From Nocardia mangyaensis (lineage in GTDB: Bacteria > Actinomycetota > Actinomycetes > Mycobacteriales > Mycobacteriaceae), in NCBI RefSeq assembly GCF_001886715.1, contig NZ_CP018082.1, positions 3,348,001 through 3,412,000 of the forward strand: DNA of 64,000 nucleotides, read 5' to 3'. The notes beneath the pieces are model-generated. The model was not told the origin of the DNA. It saw nothing but the letters and a program-made list of their open reading frames with translations, and made no database searches. Positions within the stretch are counted from its first letter, which is position 1, and each line of letters opens with the position of its first letter. Positions 25,383 to 34,353 of this stretch are shown piece by piece. A program made the translations under genes and the position numbers.

Positions 25383-26944
25383 GCCGCTACTCCCATCATC
25401 AGTTCGCTGATCTGTTGTGCGGCGGTGAGATCAGCGGTCTCGACCGGGCCGGTGAGCGCGCCGCGGTAGGCGACGAACACCCGATCGCACAGGGCCAGCA
25501 GTTCGGGTACCTCGCTCGAGACCACCAGCACCCCGCAGCCCTCGGTGGCCGCGCGGCGTAGCTGGGTCAGCACGAAATCGACCGCGCCGATGTCCAATCC
25601 GCGCGTGGGTTGCGCGGCGACCAGACAGCGCAGGTTCGTGGCGGACAGTTCCCTGGCGAGCACCACCTTCTGCTGGTTGCCGCCCGACAGTGAGCCCATC
25701 CGCACCCACGGGCCGGACGCGCGTACGTCGAACCGGTCGAGTTCGGCCTGGGCGGCGCGACCGATCGCCCGCCGGTCCAGCAGCCCGAAGCGGCGGAACC
25801 GGCCGAGCTGACCGAGGAACAGATTCTCGGCGATGGTCATGCCGGCGACCATGCCGTCGCGATGCCGGTCCTCGGGGACGACACCGAGGCCCAATTCGGT
25901 GCGGGTGGCGGGGCGCGCGGCGGTGATGTCGGTGCCGTCGAGGGTGACGGTGCCCCCGGTCGCCGAGGCGCTGCCGGCCAGAATCGCGACCAGTTCGCTC
26001 TGGCCGTTGCCCTCCACCCCGGCGATGCCGACGATCTCGCCGGGGCGGACCGCCAGGCGCGCCTGGGCGAGCGCGGTGCTGCCGTCGGCGCGCTCGGCGC
26101 ACAGGCCCTCGACCGACAAGACCGGGGCGGTCGCGTCGAGCGCGGTCGAATGGCGCTGTCTCGCCGCGGCTCTCGGCCCCGCGGTGTCGAGGCCGAGCGT
26201 GGCGGCCACGGTCGGATCGAGGTCGGCGGCCGTGCGCCCGACCATCGCGGTGAGCAGTTCGGCGATGCTCGTCTTCGACATCCGCCCGCCGCCCGCGACC
26301 GTGCCACGCCGCAGCACGGTCGCGGCATCGGCGACCCTGGCCACCTCGCCGAGCTTGTGCGTCACCAGCACCACCGCGGTGCCGTCGGCGGCGACGGCCC
26401 GGCAGGTGTCGATCAACGCGTCGATCTCTGCCGGATCGAGCACTCCCGTCGGTTCGTCCAGCAGGATCAGCGACGGCTCGCGCAGCAGCGCCTTGACGAT
26501 CTCGACCTTCTGCCGCGCCCCGACCGGCATCGTCGCGACCCGCTGATCGAGGTCGACGCGCAGCCGGTAGCGCTGCGCGATCTCGTCGAGCCGGTCGGTG
26601 AGATCCCTGCGGCGCATCCGGAGGCCGTGCTGGGTGAGCAGCAGATTCTCCGCGACGGTCATCGTGGTGACCAGGCTGAAGTGCTGGTGCACCATGGCGA
26701 CACCGGCGGCCATCGCGGCGGCCGGGGAGTCGGGGTGGAACTCGTTGCCACCCAGCAGCATTCGGCCCGCGTCGGGCCGGTAGCCGCCGAACACCAGATT
26801 GCACAGCGTCGACTTGCCTGCGCCGTTCTCGCCGAGCACGCAGTGGACGGTGCCGGATTCGACGGTGACGTCCACGTCGTGCAGGGCTCGCACGTCACCG
26901 AAACTCTTCCCCAACCCCTGCAGGGTCAATGCGGGAGTGCTCAT
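25379..26944 (-). CDS. ABC transporter ATP-binding protein, tandem domains
   Basis: 521 residues with two nucleotide-binding domains. The first has Walker A GENGAGKSTL and the Walker B region LILLDEPTGVLDP. The second has a degenerate Walker A (GVEGNGQSEL), a signature LSGGNQQKVVLARELS and a Walker B-like LVAAQPTRGLDIGA, as is normal for sugar/nucleoside-type importers. ATG 26944 follows the lipoprotein gene by 5 bases. The second site may be structurally rather than catalytically important. Confidence 0.9.
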   Translation of the reverse strand: MSTPALTLQGLGKSFGDVRALHDVDVTVESGTVHCVLGENGAGKSTLCNLVFGGYRPDAGRMLLGGNEFHPDSPAAAMAAGVAMVHQHFSLVTTMTVAENLLLTQHGLRMRRRDLTDRLDEIAQRYRLRVDLDQRVATMPVGARQKVEIVKALLREPSLILLDEPTGVLDPAEIDALIDTCRAVAADGTAVVLVTHKLGEVARVADAATVLRRGTVAGGGRMSKTSIAELLTAMVGRTAADLDPTVAATLGLDTAGPRAAARQRHSTALDATAPVLSVEGLCAERADGSTALAQARLAVRPGEIVGIAGVEGNGQSELVAILAGSASATGGTVTLDGTDITAARPATRTELGLGVVPEDRHRDGMVAGMTIAENLFLGQLGRFRRFGLLDRRAIGRAAQAELDRFDVRASGPWVRMGSLSGGNQQKVVLARELSATNLRCLVAAQPTRGLDIGAVDFVLTQLRRAATEGCGVLVVSSEVPELLALCDRVFVAYRGALTGPVETADLTAAQQISELMMGVAA

Positions 26945-26949
26945 GATCG

Positions 26950-27942
26950 TCAGTACGGCTTCACGGCGCCGGTGGACAGTGCGGTCTTGGCCTTGTCGAG
27001 CGCCTCGGCGACCGCGGTGTCGGTGCTGCACAGCACGAAATCGGTGCCGTCGTTGTCCGAGGTCAGCCCGAACTGCACGTTCTCGGCCTTCCAGGTGTCA
27101 TCCAGGACCGCCTGGACGGCGTATTCGACCTCGGCGCCGATATCGGTGTGCACGTAACCCAGGTAGACGGGGTTGCCGCAATCGCCGGGGATGGGTCCGC
27201 CGACGACGTTCGCGTTGGACTGGGTCGCGGCCTGTTCCAGACCGGCCTTGCCCAGGTTCACGATCTGCCCCAGCGCGCCCGCGCCCGCGCCGTAGTTGGC
27301 CAGTGCCGCCTGCTTGGCCTTGGCCGGGTCGTTGAAGTCGCCCACGTACTGCGGAGTGAGCACTCTGACATCGGGCTTGGCGAAGCGCGCGCCGTTGCCG
27401 AAGGCAGTGGCGGCGTTGACGATCGCCGGCAGCTCCACACCGCCGACGAAGGCCACCGCGCCGGACTTGGAGCCCGCCGCCGACACCGCGCCGCTGAGGA
27501 ACTCCGCCTCGGCCTGCTGCGGGTCGTAGTAGGCGAGGTTGGCCATCGGCACCGCGTCGGCCGGGCCGCCGATCTCGACGAATTTCACGTCGGGGAACTG
27601 CGGGGCCACCTTGCGCAGGTCGGCGTCGGTCTGGCCGCCCAGGGAGATCACCAGGTCGTTGGTGGAGGCGAACCGGACCAGTGCCTGCTGGTAGTCGGCC
27701 GCGGCGACCTGCTCGACCTTGCTGAGCTCCACCTTGTCCCCGAGGGTCTCGGCGATGCGCTGGTAGCCGAGGTACCCCGACTGCATGAAGCCGGTGTCCG
27801 ACAGCGAACCGGGGAAGAACACGCCGACCGCGAGCTTGTCGCCCGAAGCGGCGGTGTCGGCGGATCCGCACGCCGACAGCAGAGCAGCGGCGGTCAGGGC
27901 GGCCGAGCCGAAGGCGATCGCGCGCCGAGTGGACTTGTGCAC
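26950..27942 (-). CDS. BMP-family substrate-binding lipoprotein
   Basis: 330 residues with a type II signal peptide ending in the lipobox LLSAC (lipidated Cys25). The mature part is a periplasmic binding fold of the basic membrane protein/PnrA family: VFFPGSLSDTGFMQSGYLGYQRI, LGGQTDADLRKVAPQFPDVKF and VAFVGGVELPAI. Family members bind purine nucleosides or related ligands. It is the first gene of the six-gene operon and starts 27 bases from the operator. Confidence 0.88.
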   Translation of the reverse strand: MHKSTRRAIAFGSAALTAAALLSACGSADTAASGDKLAVGVFFPGSLSDTGFMQSGYLGYQRIAETLGDKVELSKVEQVAAADYQQALVRFASTNDLVISLGGQTDADLRKVAPQFPDVKFVEIGGPADAVPMANLAYYDPQQAEAEFLSGAVSAAGSKSGAVAFVGGVELPAIVNAATAFGNGARFAKPDVRVLTPQYVGDFNDPAKAKQAALANYGAGAGALGQIVNLGKAGLEQAATQSNANVVGGPIPGDCGNPVYLGYVHTDIGAEVEYAVQAVLDDTWKAENVQFGLTSDNDGTDFVLCSTDTAVAEALDKAKTALSTGAVKPY

Positions 27943-27968
27943 GGGGTACTCCTTGATCGAACGAACCG

Positions 27969-27996
27969 CTCACTTAGCGGTATACCGTTAAGTGAG
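27969..27996. promoter_or_regulatory. 28-bp palindromic operator for the divergent GntR gene
   Basis: Outer arms CTCACTTA and TAAGTGAG are perfect inverted repeats and surround a central perfect palindrome GGTATACC; one position in the whole 28 bp fails to pair. It lies between the BMP operon and the GntR gene. GTATAC cores are common in sites of GntR proteins with FCD domains, so the downstream GntR is the likely ligand-responsive repressor. Confidence 0.72.
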
Positions 27997-28101
27997 AGCC
28001 TGGTGCCCGGAGATGACGAGCGGATTACCGAAACGTAAGAAACGGTCGCCTCCCGCGAGCGGGCTACCGTGGGAAGCGTGCGGGAGCGGAAGGATGCTGT
28101 G

Positions 28102-28824
28102 GTGGCTGAGGAACCGGTGAAGAAGTCGCTGCGGGATCAGGCGTACGAGGAACTGCGCGATCGGATCATCGACCTACGATTGAGTCCTGGTCAGCGACTG
28201 GTGGAACGGGACCTGGCCACCGAGCTGGCCATCTCGCGGATCCCGCTGCGCGAGGCGCTGCAGATGCTCGAACGCGAGGGCCTGGTGGTGATCGTGCCGC
28301 GCCAGGGCGCCATTGTCGCGCCGTTCACCGTCGCCGATGTGCGTGATCTGTTCGACGTGCGCGAGAGCCTGGAAGTGCTCGCCGCCCGCCTGGCCGCCGA
28401 GCGCGCCGAGCCCGCCGACCTCGCGGCGCTGCGTGCCCAGCTCTCCGCCGCGCGCCAGGCCACCGCTCGCGGTGACCAGGCCGCCATCGCCGCCGCCAAT
28501 GCCGGATTCCACGCCGTCATCGTGGAAGTCTCCGGCAACCCACTGCTGCAATCGTTGCTGCGCCCCTTGGAATCGCGCGTCCGCTGGCTGTTTCACCTCA
28601 CCAAGGAACGCGACCCCGGCACCCAGTGCGACGAACACGAGGACCTCTACGCCGCCATCGCCGCCAATGACCCCGACGCCGCAGCCGAAATCGCCTACCG
28701 CCATGTGGCTTCCGGCCGCGAACCCAGCTTGGCCCTGTCGGCCCAGTGGTCCATGCCCGACTTCGACCCGGTCACCGCGACTCGCACCCGCCAGCGCGGG
28801 TCCGCACGGGAGAAGACGGCCTGA
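28102..28824 (+). CDS. GntR family (FCD domain) transcriptional regulator
   Basis: About 240 residues: winged helix near the N-terminus (LRDQAYEELRDRIIDLRLSPGQRLVERDLATELAISRIPLREAL) followed by an all-helical FCD ligand domain with conserved His/Asp-type metal residues (FDVRESLE, NAGFHAVIVEVSGNPLL, DEHEDLYAAI, YRHV). GTG 28102 or 28099 is favoured by AAGGA at 28090; the frame is open to GTG 28069. It probably represses the divergent BMP-ABC operon through the palindrome at 27969. Confidence 0.87.
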   Translation: MAEEPVKKSLRDQAYEELRDRIIDLRLSPGQRLVERDLATELAISRIPLREALQMLEREGLVVIVPRQGAIVAPFTVADVRDLFDVRESLEVLAARLAAERAEPADLAALRAQLSAARQATARGDQAAIAAANAGFHAVIVEVSGNPLLQSLLRPLESRVRWLFHLTKERDPGTQCDEHEDLYAAIAANDPDAAAEIAYRHVASGREPSLALSAQWSMPDFDPVTATRTRQRGSAREKTA

Positions 28825-28977
28825 GTGAGTCGGCATCGTTGAACTGGGCTGTTGATCACGAGGCGTTGGTGGCGGCAGCTTCTCGTTCGGGTTCGAGGGG
28901 TGGATGCACCAGTCCGGCGCGGTCCCCTGGCGATGGGGGCGCGGGCCGGCTTGCGAGCGTGACGCGGGTCAGCGACA

Positions 28978-29874
28978 TCAGGTGCGACGGTCCTCGGATG
29001 ATGTCGCGGCGGCGTGCAGCGCTGTGCGGGCTGCGGTGATGGCGGGGTGGAAGGCCGCGCCGTTGCGGTAGGCGAGGTGGGTGCGACGGCGGGTCGACAG
29101 TGGGGTGAGCGCGATGTCGGTGGGTGGGGCATAGAGGGCCAGGGCGGGCACTATGGCGGTGCCCGCGCCCGCGGCGACCAGGGCGAGGACGGTGTCGAAG
29201 TCGTCGGCGTGGTGGCGGACGTGGGGCGTGAATCCTGTTGCCTGGCAAGCGCGAATGGTCATGGTGTGGCAGAGCGTGCCGGGGGTGCCCGCGATCCAGG
29301 GTGATGCACGGTGGGCGCGGAGGGGATCGGCGCCGGGGCTGGGTTCTCGGGTCGCCAGGTAGACGGTTTCGGTGTGCAGGGGCTCGGTCTGCAGGGACGG
29401 GTCCTGGTCGGCGGGGACGAGGTCGTAGTCGTGGGTGAGGGCGATGTCGATGGTGCCCGCGCGCAGGGCGTCGGGGACGTCGGCGGGATCGATTTCGGTG
29501 ACCGTCAGTTCCAGGCGTGGGTGGTCGGTGCTGAGCGTGACCAGGGCGGGGGACAGCAGGGTGCGTGCGGCGGTGGGGAATGCGCCGATGCGCAGGGCGC
29601 TGATGAGTTCGGTTCGGGTGCAAGACAATTCGGCGTCGGCGTGCTCCAGGGCGGCGAGAATCGTCTCGGTGTGGCCGACCAGCAGGTGGGCGGCGGGGGT
29701 GAGTTCGACGCGGCGGCCGGTGCGTTCGAGGAGCGGGACGCCCGCTTCGCGTTCGAGCGCGCTGAGCTGTTGCGAGACCGCCGATGGCGTGTAACTGAGG
29801 GCCTCGGCGACCGCGGCGATGGTGCCGCGATGGGCCAGTTCGCGGAGCAGGCGCAGTTTGCGGACATCCAGCAT
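28978..29874 (-). CDS. LysR family transcriptional regulator
   Basis: 298 residues: N-terminal winged helix (KLRLLRELAHRGTIAAVAEALSYTPSAVSQQLSALEREAGVPL) and a two-lobed effector domain, complete in length. It is divergent from a DapA-like gene, with a palindrome directly upstream of its start, so it is likely the regulator of that neighbour. Confidence 0.87.
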   Translation of the reverse strand: MLDVRKLRLLRELAHRGTIAAVAEALSYTPSAVSQQLSALEREAGVPLLERTGRRVELTPAAHLLVGHTETILAALEHADAELSCTRTELISALRIGAFPTAARTLLSPALVTLSTDHPRLELTVTEIDPADVPDALRAGTIDIALTHDYDLVPADQDPSLQTEPLHTETVYLATREPSPGADPLRAHRASPWIAGTPGTLCHTMTIRACQATGFTPHVRHHADDFDTVLALVAAGAGTAIVPALALYAPPTDIALTPLSTRRRTHLAYRNGAAFHPAITAARTALHAAATSSEDRRT

Positions 29875-29911
29875 CAGTTCAGCTTACGGTTGACAATGTA
29901 AATGTGAACTG
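29875..29911. promoter_or_regulatory. LysR operator-like inverted repeat
   Basis: Perfect 7-bp arms CAGTTCA (29875-29881) and TGAACTG (29905-29911) flanking an AT-richer spacer containing TTGACAATGTAAATG. It touches the LysR start codon and lies upstream of the divergent DapA-like gene. It is probably the shared autoregulatory and activation site. Confidence 0.55.
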
Positions 29912-29944
29912 GACCTGATGCATTCGGGGACCGACCATGGACCC

Positions 29945-30847
29945 ATGACCTCGCTGCACGGACTCTTCGTCCCGTTGATCACCCCATTCACCAGTGACGG
30001 CGCCGTCGCTGGCGATGCGCTGGAGCGGCACGCGCACACCGTCCTCGACGCGGGCGCGACCGGGCTCGTCGCGCTCGGAACCACCGCCGAGGCCTCCGCC
30101 CTGACCGTCGTCGAACGAGCCAGGGTCCTCGACATCTGCGTGCGGGTGTGCGCCGACCGGGACGCACCGCTGATCGTGGGCGCGGGCGGCAACGCGACCG
30201 CGGAGTCGGTCGACGCGATCACCGCACTGCCACCCGGCGTCGCGGCGGTGCTCGCGGTGGTGCCGTATTACGTCCGGCCCACCGAGGATGGCGTCATCGC
30301 GCACTTCACGCGGGTCGCGGCGGCCAGTCCGGTGCCGGTGCTCGTCTACGACGTGCCCTACCGGACCGCCCGGACATTGAGCGGCGAGACCCTGGTCCGG
30401 CTGGCCGACATCCCGAACATCGCCGGCTTCAAGCACGCCGTCGGCGGCGTTACCGCGGCCACCGTCCAACTCTTCGCCGAAGCCGGTTCGCGCACCACGA
30501 TTCTGGGCGGCGACGACCGCTTCGCCTCGGCTCAGCTCGCCCTCGGCGCCCACGGCGCGATCCTCGCCGCGGCCAATGTCGCCCCCGCCGCCTACGCAGA
30601 CCTCGTCACCTCCTGGCTCGCCGGTGACGTCCTCCGGGGCCGAGCGCTCGGCAACCGCCTCGACGCGCTCAGCACCGCCCTGTTCGCCGAACCGAACCCG
30701 GCGGTGATCAAGAGCGTGCTCGCCGCTCGCGGTGAGATTCCCGATCCGGGAGTCCGATTGCCGCTGCTCGCCGCCACGGCCGACGCGACCGAGCAGGCAC
30801 TGCGAAGGTATCGGGTCGTGATGAGCGTCGTGGAGCCGGTGGGGTAG
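29945..30847 (+). CDS. DapA/N-acetylneuraminate lyase family protein
   Basis: A 300-residue TIM-barrel class I lyase. GTTAEASALTVVERARVL corresponds to the GTTGE region, the Tyr is in VYDVPYRT and the Schiff-base Lys in GFKHAVGG. ATG 29945 gives a start at the barrel (MTSLHGLFVPLITPF); ATG 29918 is an alternative. A stand-alone paralogue with its own LysR points to catabolism of a keto-acid or sugar acid rather than lysine synthesis. Confidence 0.82.
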   Translation: MTSLHGLFVPLITPFTSDGAVAGDALERHAHTVLDAGATGLVALGTTAEASALTVVERARVLDICVRVCADRDAPLIVGAGGNATAESVDAITALPPGVAAVLAVVPYYVRPTEDGVIAHFTRVAAASPVPVLVYDVPYRTARTLSGETLVRLADIPNIAGFKHAVGGVTAATVQLFAEAGSRTTILGGDDRFASAQLALGAHGAILAAANVAPAAYADLVTSWLAGDVLRGRALGNRLDALSTALFAEPNPAVIKSVLAARGEIPDPGVRLPLLAATADATEQALRRYRVVMSVVEPVG

Positions 30848-30882
30848 TCCCGCCTCTGCGAGTCGTGTTCGCCGCCGAAGGT

Positions 30883-30921
30883 GCCCGACTGCCCCGGAAG
30901 GACACCGTCGCACAGTCGGGC
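30883..30921. terminator. Bidirectional hairpin between convergent genes
   Basis: Perfect 9-bp arms GCCCGACTG and CAGTCGGGC with a 21-base loop, placed exactly between the stops of the DapA-like gene and the convergent SRPBCC gene. There is no U-tract, as is common in actinobacteria. Confidence 0.5.
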
Positions 30922-30927
30922 GAAACC

Positions 30928-31359
30928 TCAGCCGTAGAGCTTGACGAACGCCTCGAGTGAGCGCTCGATGTCGCCGCGCAACGCCTTCGCCACCGCCGAG
31001 CCGATCGGGCCGAACAGTGGTGCGCCACCGAGATCGATGTCGACGCTCACCTTCGACCCGGTGCCCTTGGGCTCGACCAGCATCCCGAGACCGAACTTGG
31101 TGCCGCCGATGCCCGAGCCGGTGAGCGCGAGCCGACGCGGGGGTTCGGCCGTGCGCACGGTCCAGGTGACCTTGTTGCGGAAGCCTTTGACCCGGGCGAT
31201 GCCTACGAGCACCGTGCCGGGGATCAGGTCCTCGGGCAGGGTGCCGCGCCAGGCCTCGTGGATGGTCAGCCAGTCGCCGAGTCGCGGGAGGTCGGCGGCG
31301 TGGGCCCACGCCTGATCCGGCGGGACGGGGACATCGACGGAGAGCTTCAGTTTCGCCAC
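30928..31359 (-). CDS. Rv0910-like SRPBCC protein
   Basis: A 143-residue START-like protein very similar in pattern to M. tuberculosis Rv0910: KLKLSVDVPVPPDQAWAHAADLPRLGDWLTIHEAWRG at the start and GGAPLFGPIGSAVAKALRGDI near the end. Rv0910 is described as the toxin of a pair with the small Rv0909 protein, but no Rv0909-like antitoxin is adjacent here. GTG 31359 places the start at the first strand. It may instead be a lipid- or polyketide-binding protein. Confidence 0.75.
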   Translation of the reverse strand: MAKLKLSVDVPVPPDQAWAHAADLPRLGDWLTIHEAWRGTLPEDLIPGTVLVGIARVKGFRNKVTWTVRTAEPPRRLALTGSGIGGTKFGLGMLVEPKGTGSKVSVDIDLGGAPLFGPIGSAVAKALRGDIERSLEAFVKLYG

Positions 31360-31652
31360 GCCGGGATGGTATCCGGTACCCGAGGTTCCGCGTCGGGCGG
31401 CTCGAGGCATAGCGAATAAGAATAGATCAATCGTCCGGGAGCGGGGGCGGCTTCGGTGGGAATTCTGATGGCGGACACGATGATCCACTTCGGAGTCGAT
31501 CATGATGCTGCTAGTGTGTGCGGGTCGCTGGAAGCGGAGCATGTGGATCGGATATTCGGACCCATCCCGCGGTCGAAGGCGAATGCCTCCCGGGCAGGCC
31601 GGGCAGGGCCCACCGGCCAGGGCGTCGCGTGGTCACGACGACGAAAGATCTG

Positions 31653-33041
31653 ATGAACTCAGGAATCGCGGTGCTGTTACTCGCCATCGGAGCACCGCTG
31701 TTACTGCTCGCGATGGCCGTTGCCGTGCTGGCGATGCGTAACGAGCGCCAGCAACGACTGCGCGCCGACGCCGCGATCCGTGAACGCCTCGCCGCCGAAG
31801 ACGCCCTGCTCCAGCTGGCACGAACCACCTTACCCGCGATCACCGAAGCCGTGCGCCGCCACGAGATCCCGACCGTCGCTGTCGACGTGCCCGCGGAACT
31901 CGGCGATTCGCAGTTCGGCCAGGCGCTGCAGTGGATCGCGACCGGGCACGCCGAGGACCTGCGCACCGTCACCGAGGACACCAGGGCGATGGTCGAACGC
32001 TACAGCGAGCAGCGCCGCACCAGTGAGGTCCAGGCCGCCCAGGAGCAGGCGCGGGCCGAGGTGGCGGCGTCCTCGCGCGCGGCGACCAGTGCCGCGGTGC
32101 GCTCGTTCGGCACCTCGGTGGTCAGCCTCGGCACCGACCTGGGCCAGGTGGTCAGTGCCGCGCTGCGCGAGCATCGCGACGACGCGATCTACGAGACCCT
32201 CACCCGCATCGACCACACCGTGCAGCAGATGATCCGGCAGGCGCAGTCCTATGTGATCGTCTCCGGTGGCCTGCCCGGCCGTCGCTGGCCACAGCAGTCG
32301 CTCACCGATGTCGCGGGCGGTGCCACCGGGCGGGTGCGCGAATTCCTGCGCGTGCGTTCGGGACAGTGCGAACGGATCGTGATCAGCCGTGCGGTCGAGC
32401 CGCTGGTGCACACTCTCGCCACCCTGCTCGACAACGCGCTGCGCTACTCGCCGCCGTCGTCGTTCGTCGAGGTCGGCTTCCAGGAGGGCCACCACGGCGT
32501 CACCGTCATCATCGATGACGCCGGCATGCGTATGAGTCCCGAACAACTCGAGGACGCGCGGCTGGTGCTCAGCGGTGAACGTCCGGTCGACATCCACGAT
32601 CTCGGCCCCGCGCCGAAGGTCGGCTTCCCCGGCATCGCTGCACTGGCGAGTCGCTACGGGTTCTCCGTCCACGTCGATGGACCGAACATCTTCGGCGGCA
32701 TGCGGGCCATGGTCTATGTGCCGTCGGCGCTGCTGGTCAGCGGTGCCGCGCCGCGGTTGCCCGAGCCCGAACTCGCCGCTCCCGCACATATTCCGGTCGC
32801 GGTGCCTACTCTGGTCGAAGCCGAAGCGCCCAGCGCCGCGGTCCACGAGATCACCAGTGGCGGGCTGCCCAAGCGCCGCCGAAGGCCGGTTGCCCCGGAT
32901 TCGGCGGGGGTGGCCACCGAATCGGGGCAGGCTCGCCCCGACCTCGCCGCTGCCTGGCACAGCGGTTCCCGCAGCGGTCGCGCCGCTGCGGCCGAGCGAA
33001 CCACGGAAGGAACAGCCGATGAGCACACCGGTGGCCGATAG
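31653..33041 (+). CDS. cvnA: Conservon sensor CvnA-like protein (histidine kinase-like ATPase)
   Basis: About 462 residues: one N-terminal membrane helix (AVLLLAIGAPLLLLAMAVAVLAM), a long coiled region, then a GHKL ATPase domain with N-box LLDNALRYSPP and G-box DDAGMRMS. A basic, Pro/Ala-rich tail follows. No convincing phospho-acceptor His box is seen, as is typical of CvnA proteins. It is the first gene of a five-gene conservon; cvnB overlaps its end by 23 bases. Confidence 0.87.
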   Translation: MNSGIAVLLLAIGAPLLLLAMAVAVLAMRNERQQRLRADAAIRERLAAEDALLQLARTTLPAITEAVRRHEIPTVAVDVPAELGDSQFGQALQWIATGHAEDLRTVTEDTRAMVERYSEQRRTSEVQAAQEQARAEVAASSRAATSAAVRSFGTSVVSLGTDLGQVVSAALREHRDDAIYETLTRIDHTVQQMIRQAQSYVIVSGGLPGRRWPQQSLTDVAGGATGRVREFLRVRSGQCERIVISRAVEPLVHTLATLLDNALRYSPPSSFVEVGFQEGHHGVTVIIDDAGMRMSPEQLEDARLVLSGERPVDIHDLGPAPKVGFPGIAALASRYGFSVHVDGPNIFGGMRAMVYVPSALLVSGAAPRLPEPELAAPAHIPVAVPTLVEAEAPSAAVHEITSGGLPKRRRRPVAPDSAGVATESGQARPDLAAAWHSGSRSGRAAAAERTTEGTADEHTGGR

Positions 33042-33429
33042 CACGAACCGACTGGCGTGGCTGCTCGAGGATCTGGAGATCCCCGGCGTCCGCTTCGCGG
33101 TGCTGCTGTCCGATGATGGACTGCGGATCGCCCATTCCCGTGGCGTGACCAAAGACGATGCCGAACGGTTCGCCGCGGCCGCGTCGGGCCTGCGTTCACT
33201 CGGCAAGGCGCTCGGCGAGTTCTGTGGCGGCTCCTCGAACTCGGTGCGCCAGAGCATGACCGAGTACGACGACGGCATGATCATGATCACCGCCGCCGGC
33301 GCCGGCGCGCTGCTCGGTGTCGCGACGACGGTCGACGTCGATGTCGCGCTGGTGGCGCACCGGATGAACGAACTGGCCTCGCGCGTCGGGCACGAAATCG
33401 GTGCCGCGCCACGGCACGGTGGCAGGTAA
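33019..33429 (+). CDS. cvnB: Conservon roadblock/LC7-domain protein CvnB
   Basis: 136 residues. A roadblock/LC7 fold is visible as LAWLLEDLEIPGVRFAVLLSDDGLRIAHSRG, followed by alternating strands and helices. In conservons it is thought to regulate the CvnD GTPase together with CvnC. GGAAGGAAC precedes the ATG, and the stop overlaps the cvnC ATG by one base (TAATG). Confidence 0.9.
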   Translation: MSTPVADSTNRLAWLLEDLEIPGVRFAVLLSDDGLRIAHSRGVTKDDAERFAAAASGLRSLGKALGEFCGGSSNSVRQSMTEYDDGMIMITAAGAGALLGVATTVDVDVALVAHRMNELASRVGHEIGAAPRHGGR

Positions 33430-33779
33430 TGAGCCGGGGCAGGCGTGATCCCGACCTGGTCAGGTCATATGTGCGCACGGGCGGGCGAGTCAGAGCGGCC
33501 CATGAACTCGACCTGGTGACCCTGGTCCGTGCCGTGGCCGATGGCCGGCCCGACCACCGTCCCGACGAGCGCCGCCTGCTGGCGCTCACCAGCCGCCGCG
33601 GCGCGCTGTCGATCGCGGAGTTGTCGGCCTATCTCGATCTACCCGCTTCCGTCGTGAAGATCATCGTGTCCGATCTGCTCGACAGCGGCCATCTGCAGTG
33701 CCCGACACCGGCTGAGGTGAAGCCGGAACTCGCGTTGATCAAGGAGGTGCTCCATGGTCTCCGTGCCATCGCGGGCTGA
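33429..33779 (+). CDS. cvnC: Conservon DUF742 protein CvnC
   Basis: 116 residues with the DUF742 pattern: an N-terminal DPDLVRSYVRTGGRV and a winged-helix-like core (RRGALSIAELSAYLDLPASVVKIIVSDLLDSGHL). It overlaps both neighbours, so all are translationally coupled. Confidence 0.9.
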   Translation: MSRGRRDPDLVRSYVRTGGRVRAAHELDLVTLVRAVADGRPDHRPDERRLLALTSRRGALSIAELSAYLDLPASVVKIIVSDLLDSGHLQCPTPAEVKPELALIKEVLHGLRAIAG

Positions 33780-34353
33780 GGTCGAATACGTCGCGGAGAC
33801 CGTGACCCGGTCGGTGAAGATCCTGGTCGCGGGGAACTTCGGCGTCGGCAAGACGACATTCGTGTGCGGGGTCTCCGAGATCCGGCCCCTGCGAACCGAG
33901 GAGACGATCACCGAGGCCAGCATCGGCGTCGACGACATGGCGGGGCTCGGCAGCAAGGTACAGACCACCGTCGCCCTCGATTTCGGCCGGCTCACGCTCA
34001 ATCCGCAGCTGGCGCTGTACCTGTTCGGTACGCCCGGTCAGGAACGGTTCGCCCCGCTGTGGGAGGAGCTGGCTCGCGGTGCGCTGGGCGCGCTGGTGCT
34101 CGTCGACACCCGGCGCATCGAGAAGGCCGACGACGTGCTCTCGGCGCTCGAACAGCGTGGGGTGCCCTACGCGGTGGCGGTCAACGAGTTCGAAGGATTC
34201 CGGCGCTATCCGCTCGAGGAGGTGCGGGAGGCGCTCGACCTGGCCCCGGACACCCCGGTGGTCGCGGTGGACGCGCGACGGCGCGATCACGGGTTGCGCG
34301 CCTTGATCACCCTGGCGGAGTATCTGTTCCGCAGGCAGGAAGCAGCAGTGTGA
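33754..34353 (+). CDS. cvnD: Conservon small GTPase CvnD
   Basis: 199 residues. P-loop GNFGVGKTT (G1), Thr switch region, G3 motif TPGQERF, and VNEFEG in place of the usual NKxD G4 motif, which is the normal variant in conservon GTPases. It is the effector of the four-protein conservon complex. Confidence 0.9.
   Translation: MVSVPSRAEVEYVAETVTRSVKILVAGNFGVGKTTFVCGVSEIRPLRTEETITEASIGVDDMAGLGSKVQTTVALDFGRLTLNPQLALYLFGTPGQERFAPLWEELARGALGALVLVDTRRIEKADDVLSALEQRGVPYAVAVNEFEGFRRYPLEEVREALDLAPDTPVVAVDARRRDHGLRALITLAEYLFRRQEAAV

Noticed and set aside
29879..31309. Minus-strand frame running opposite the DapA-like gene
   Set aside because: Repetitive Gly/Arg/Asp composition; the DapA motifs and the Rv0910-like gene explain the region.
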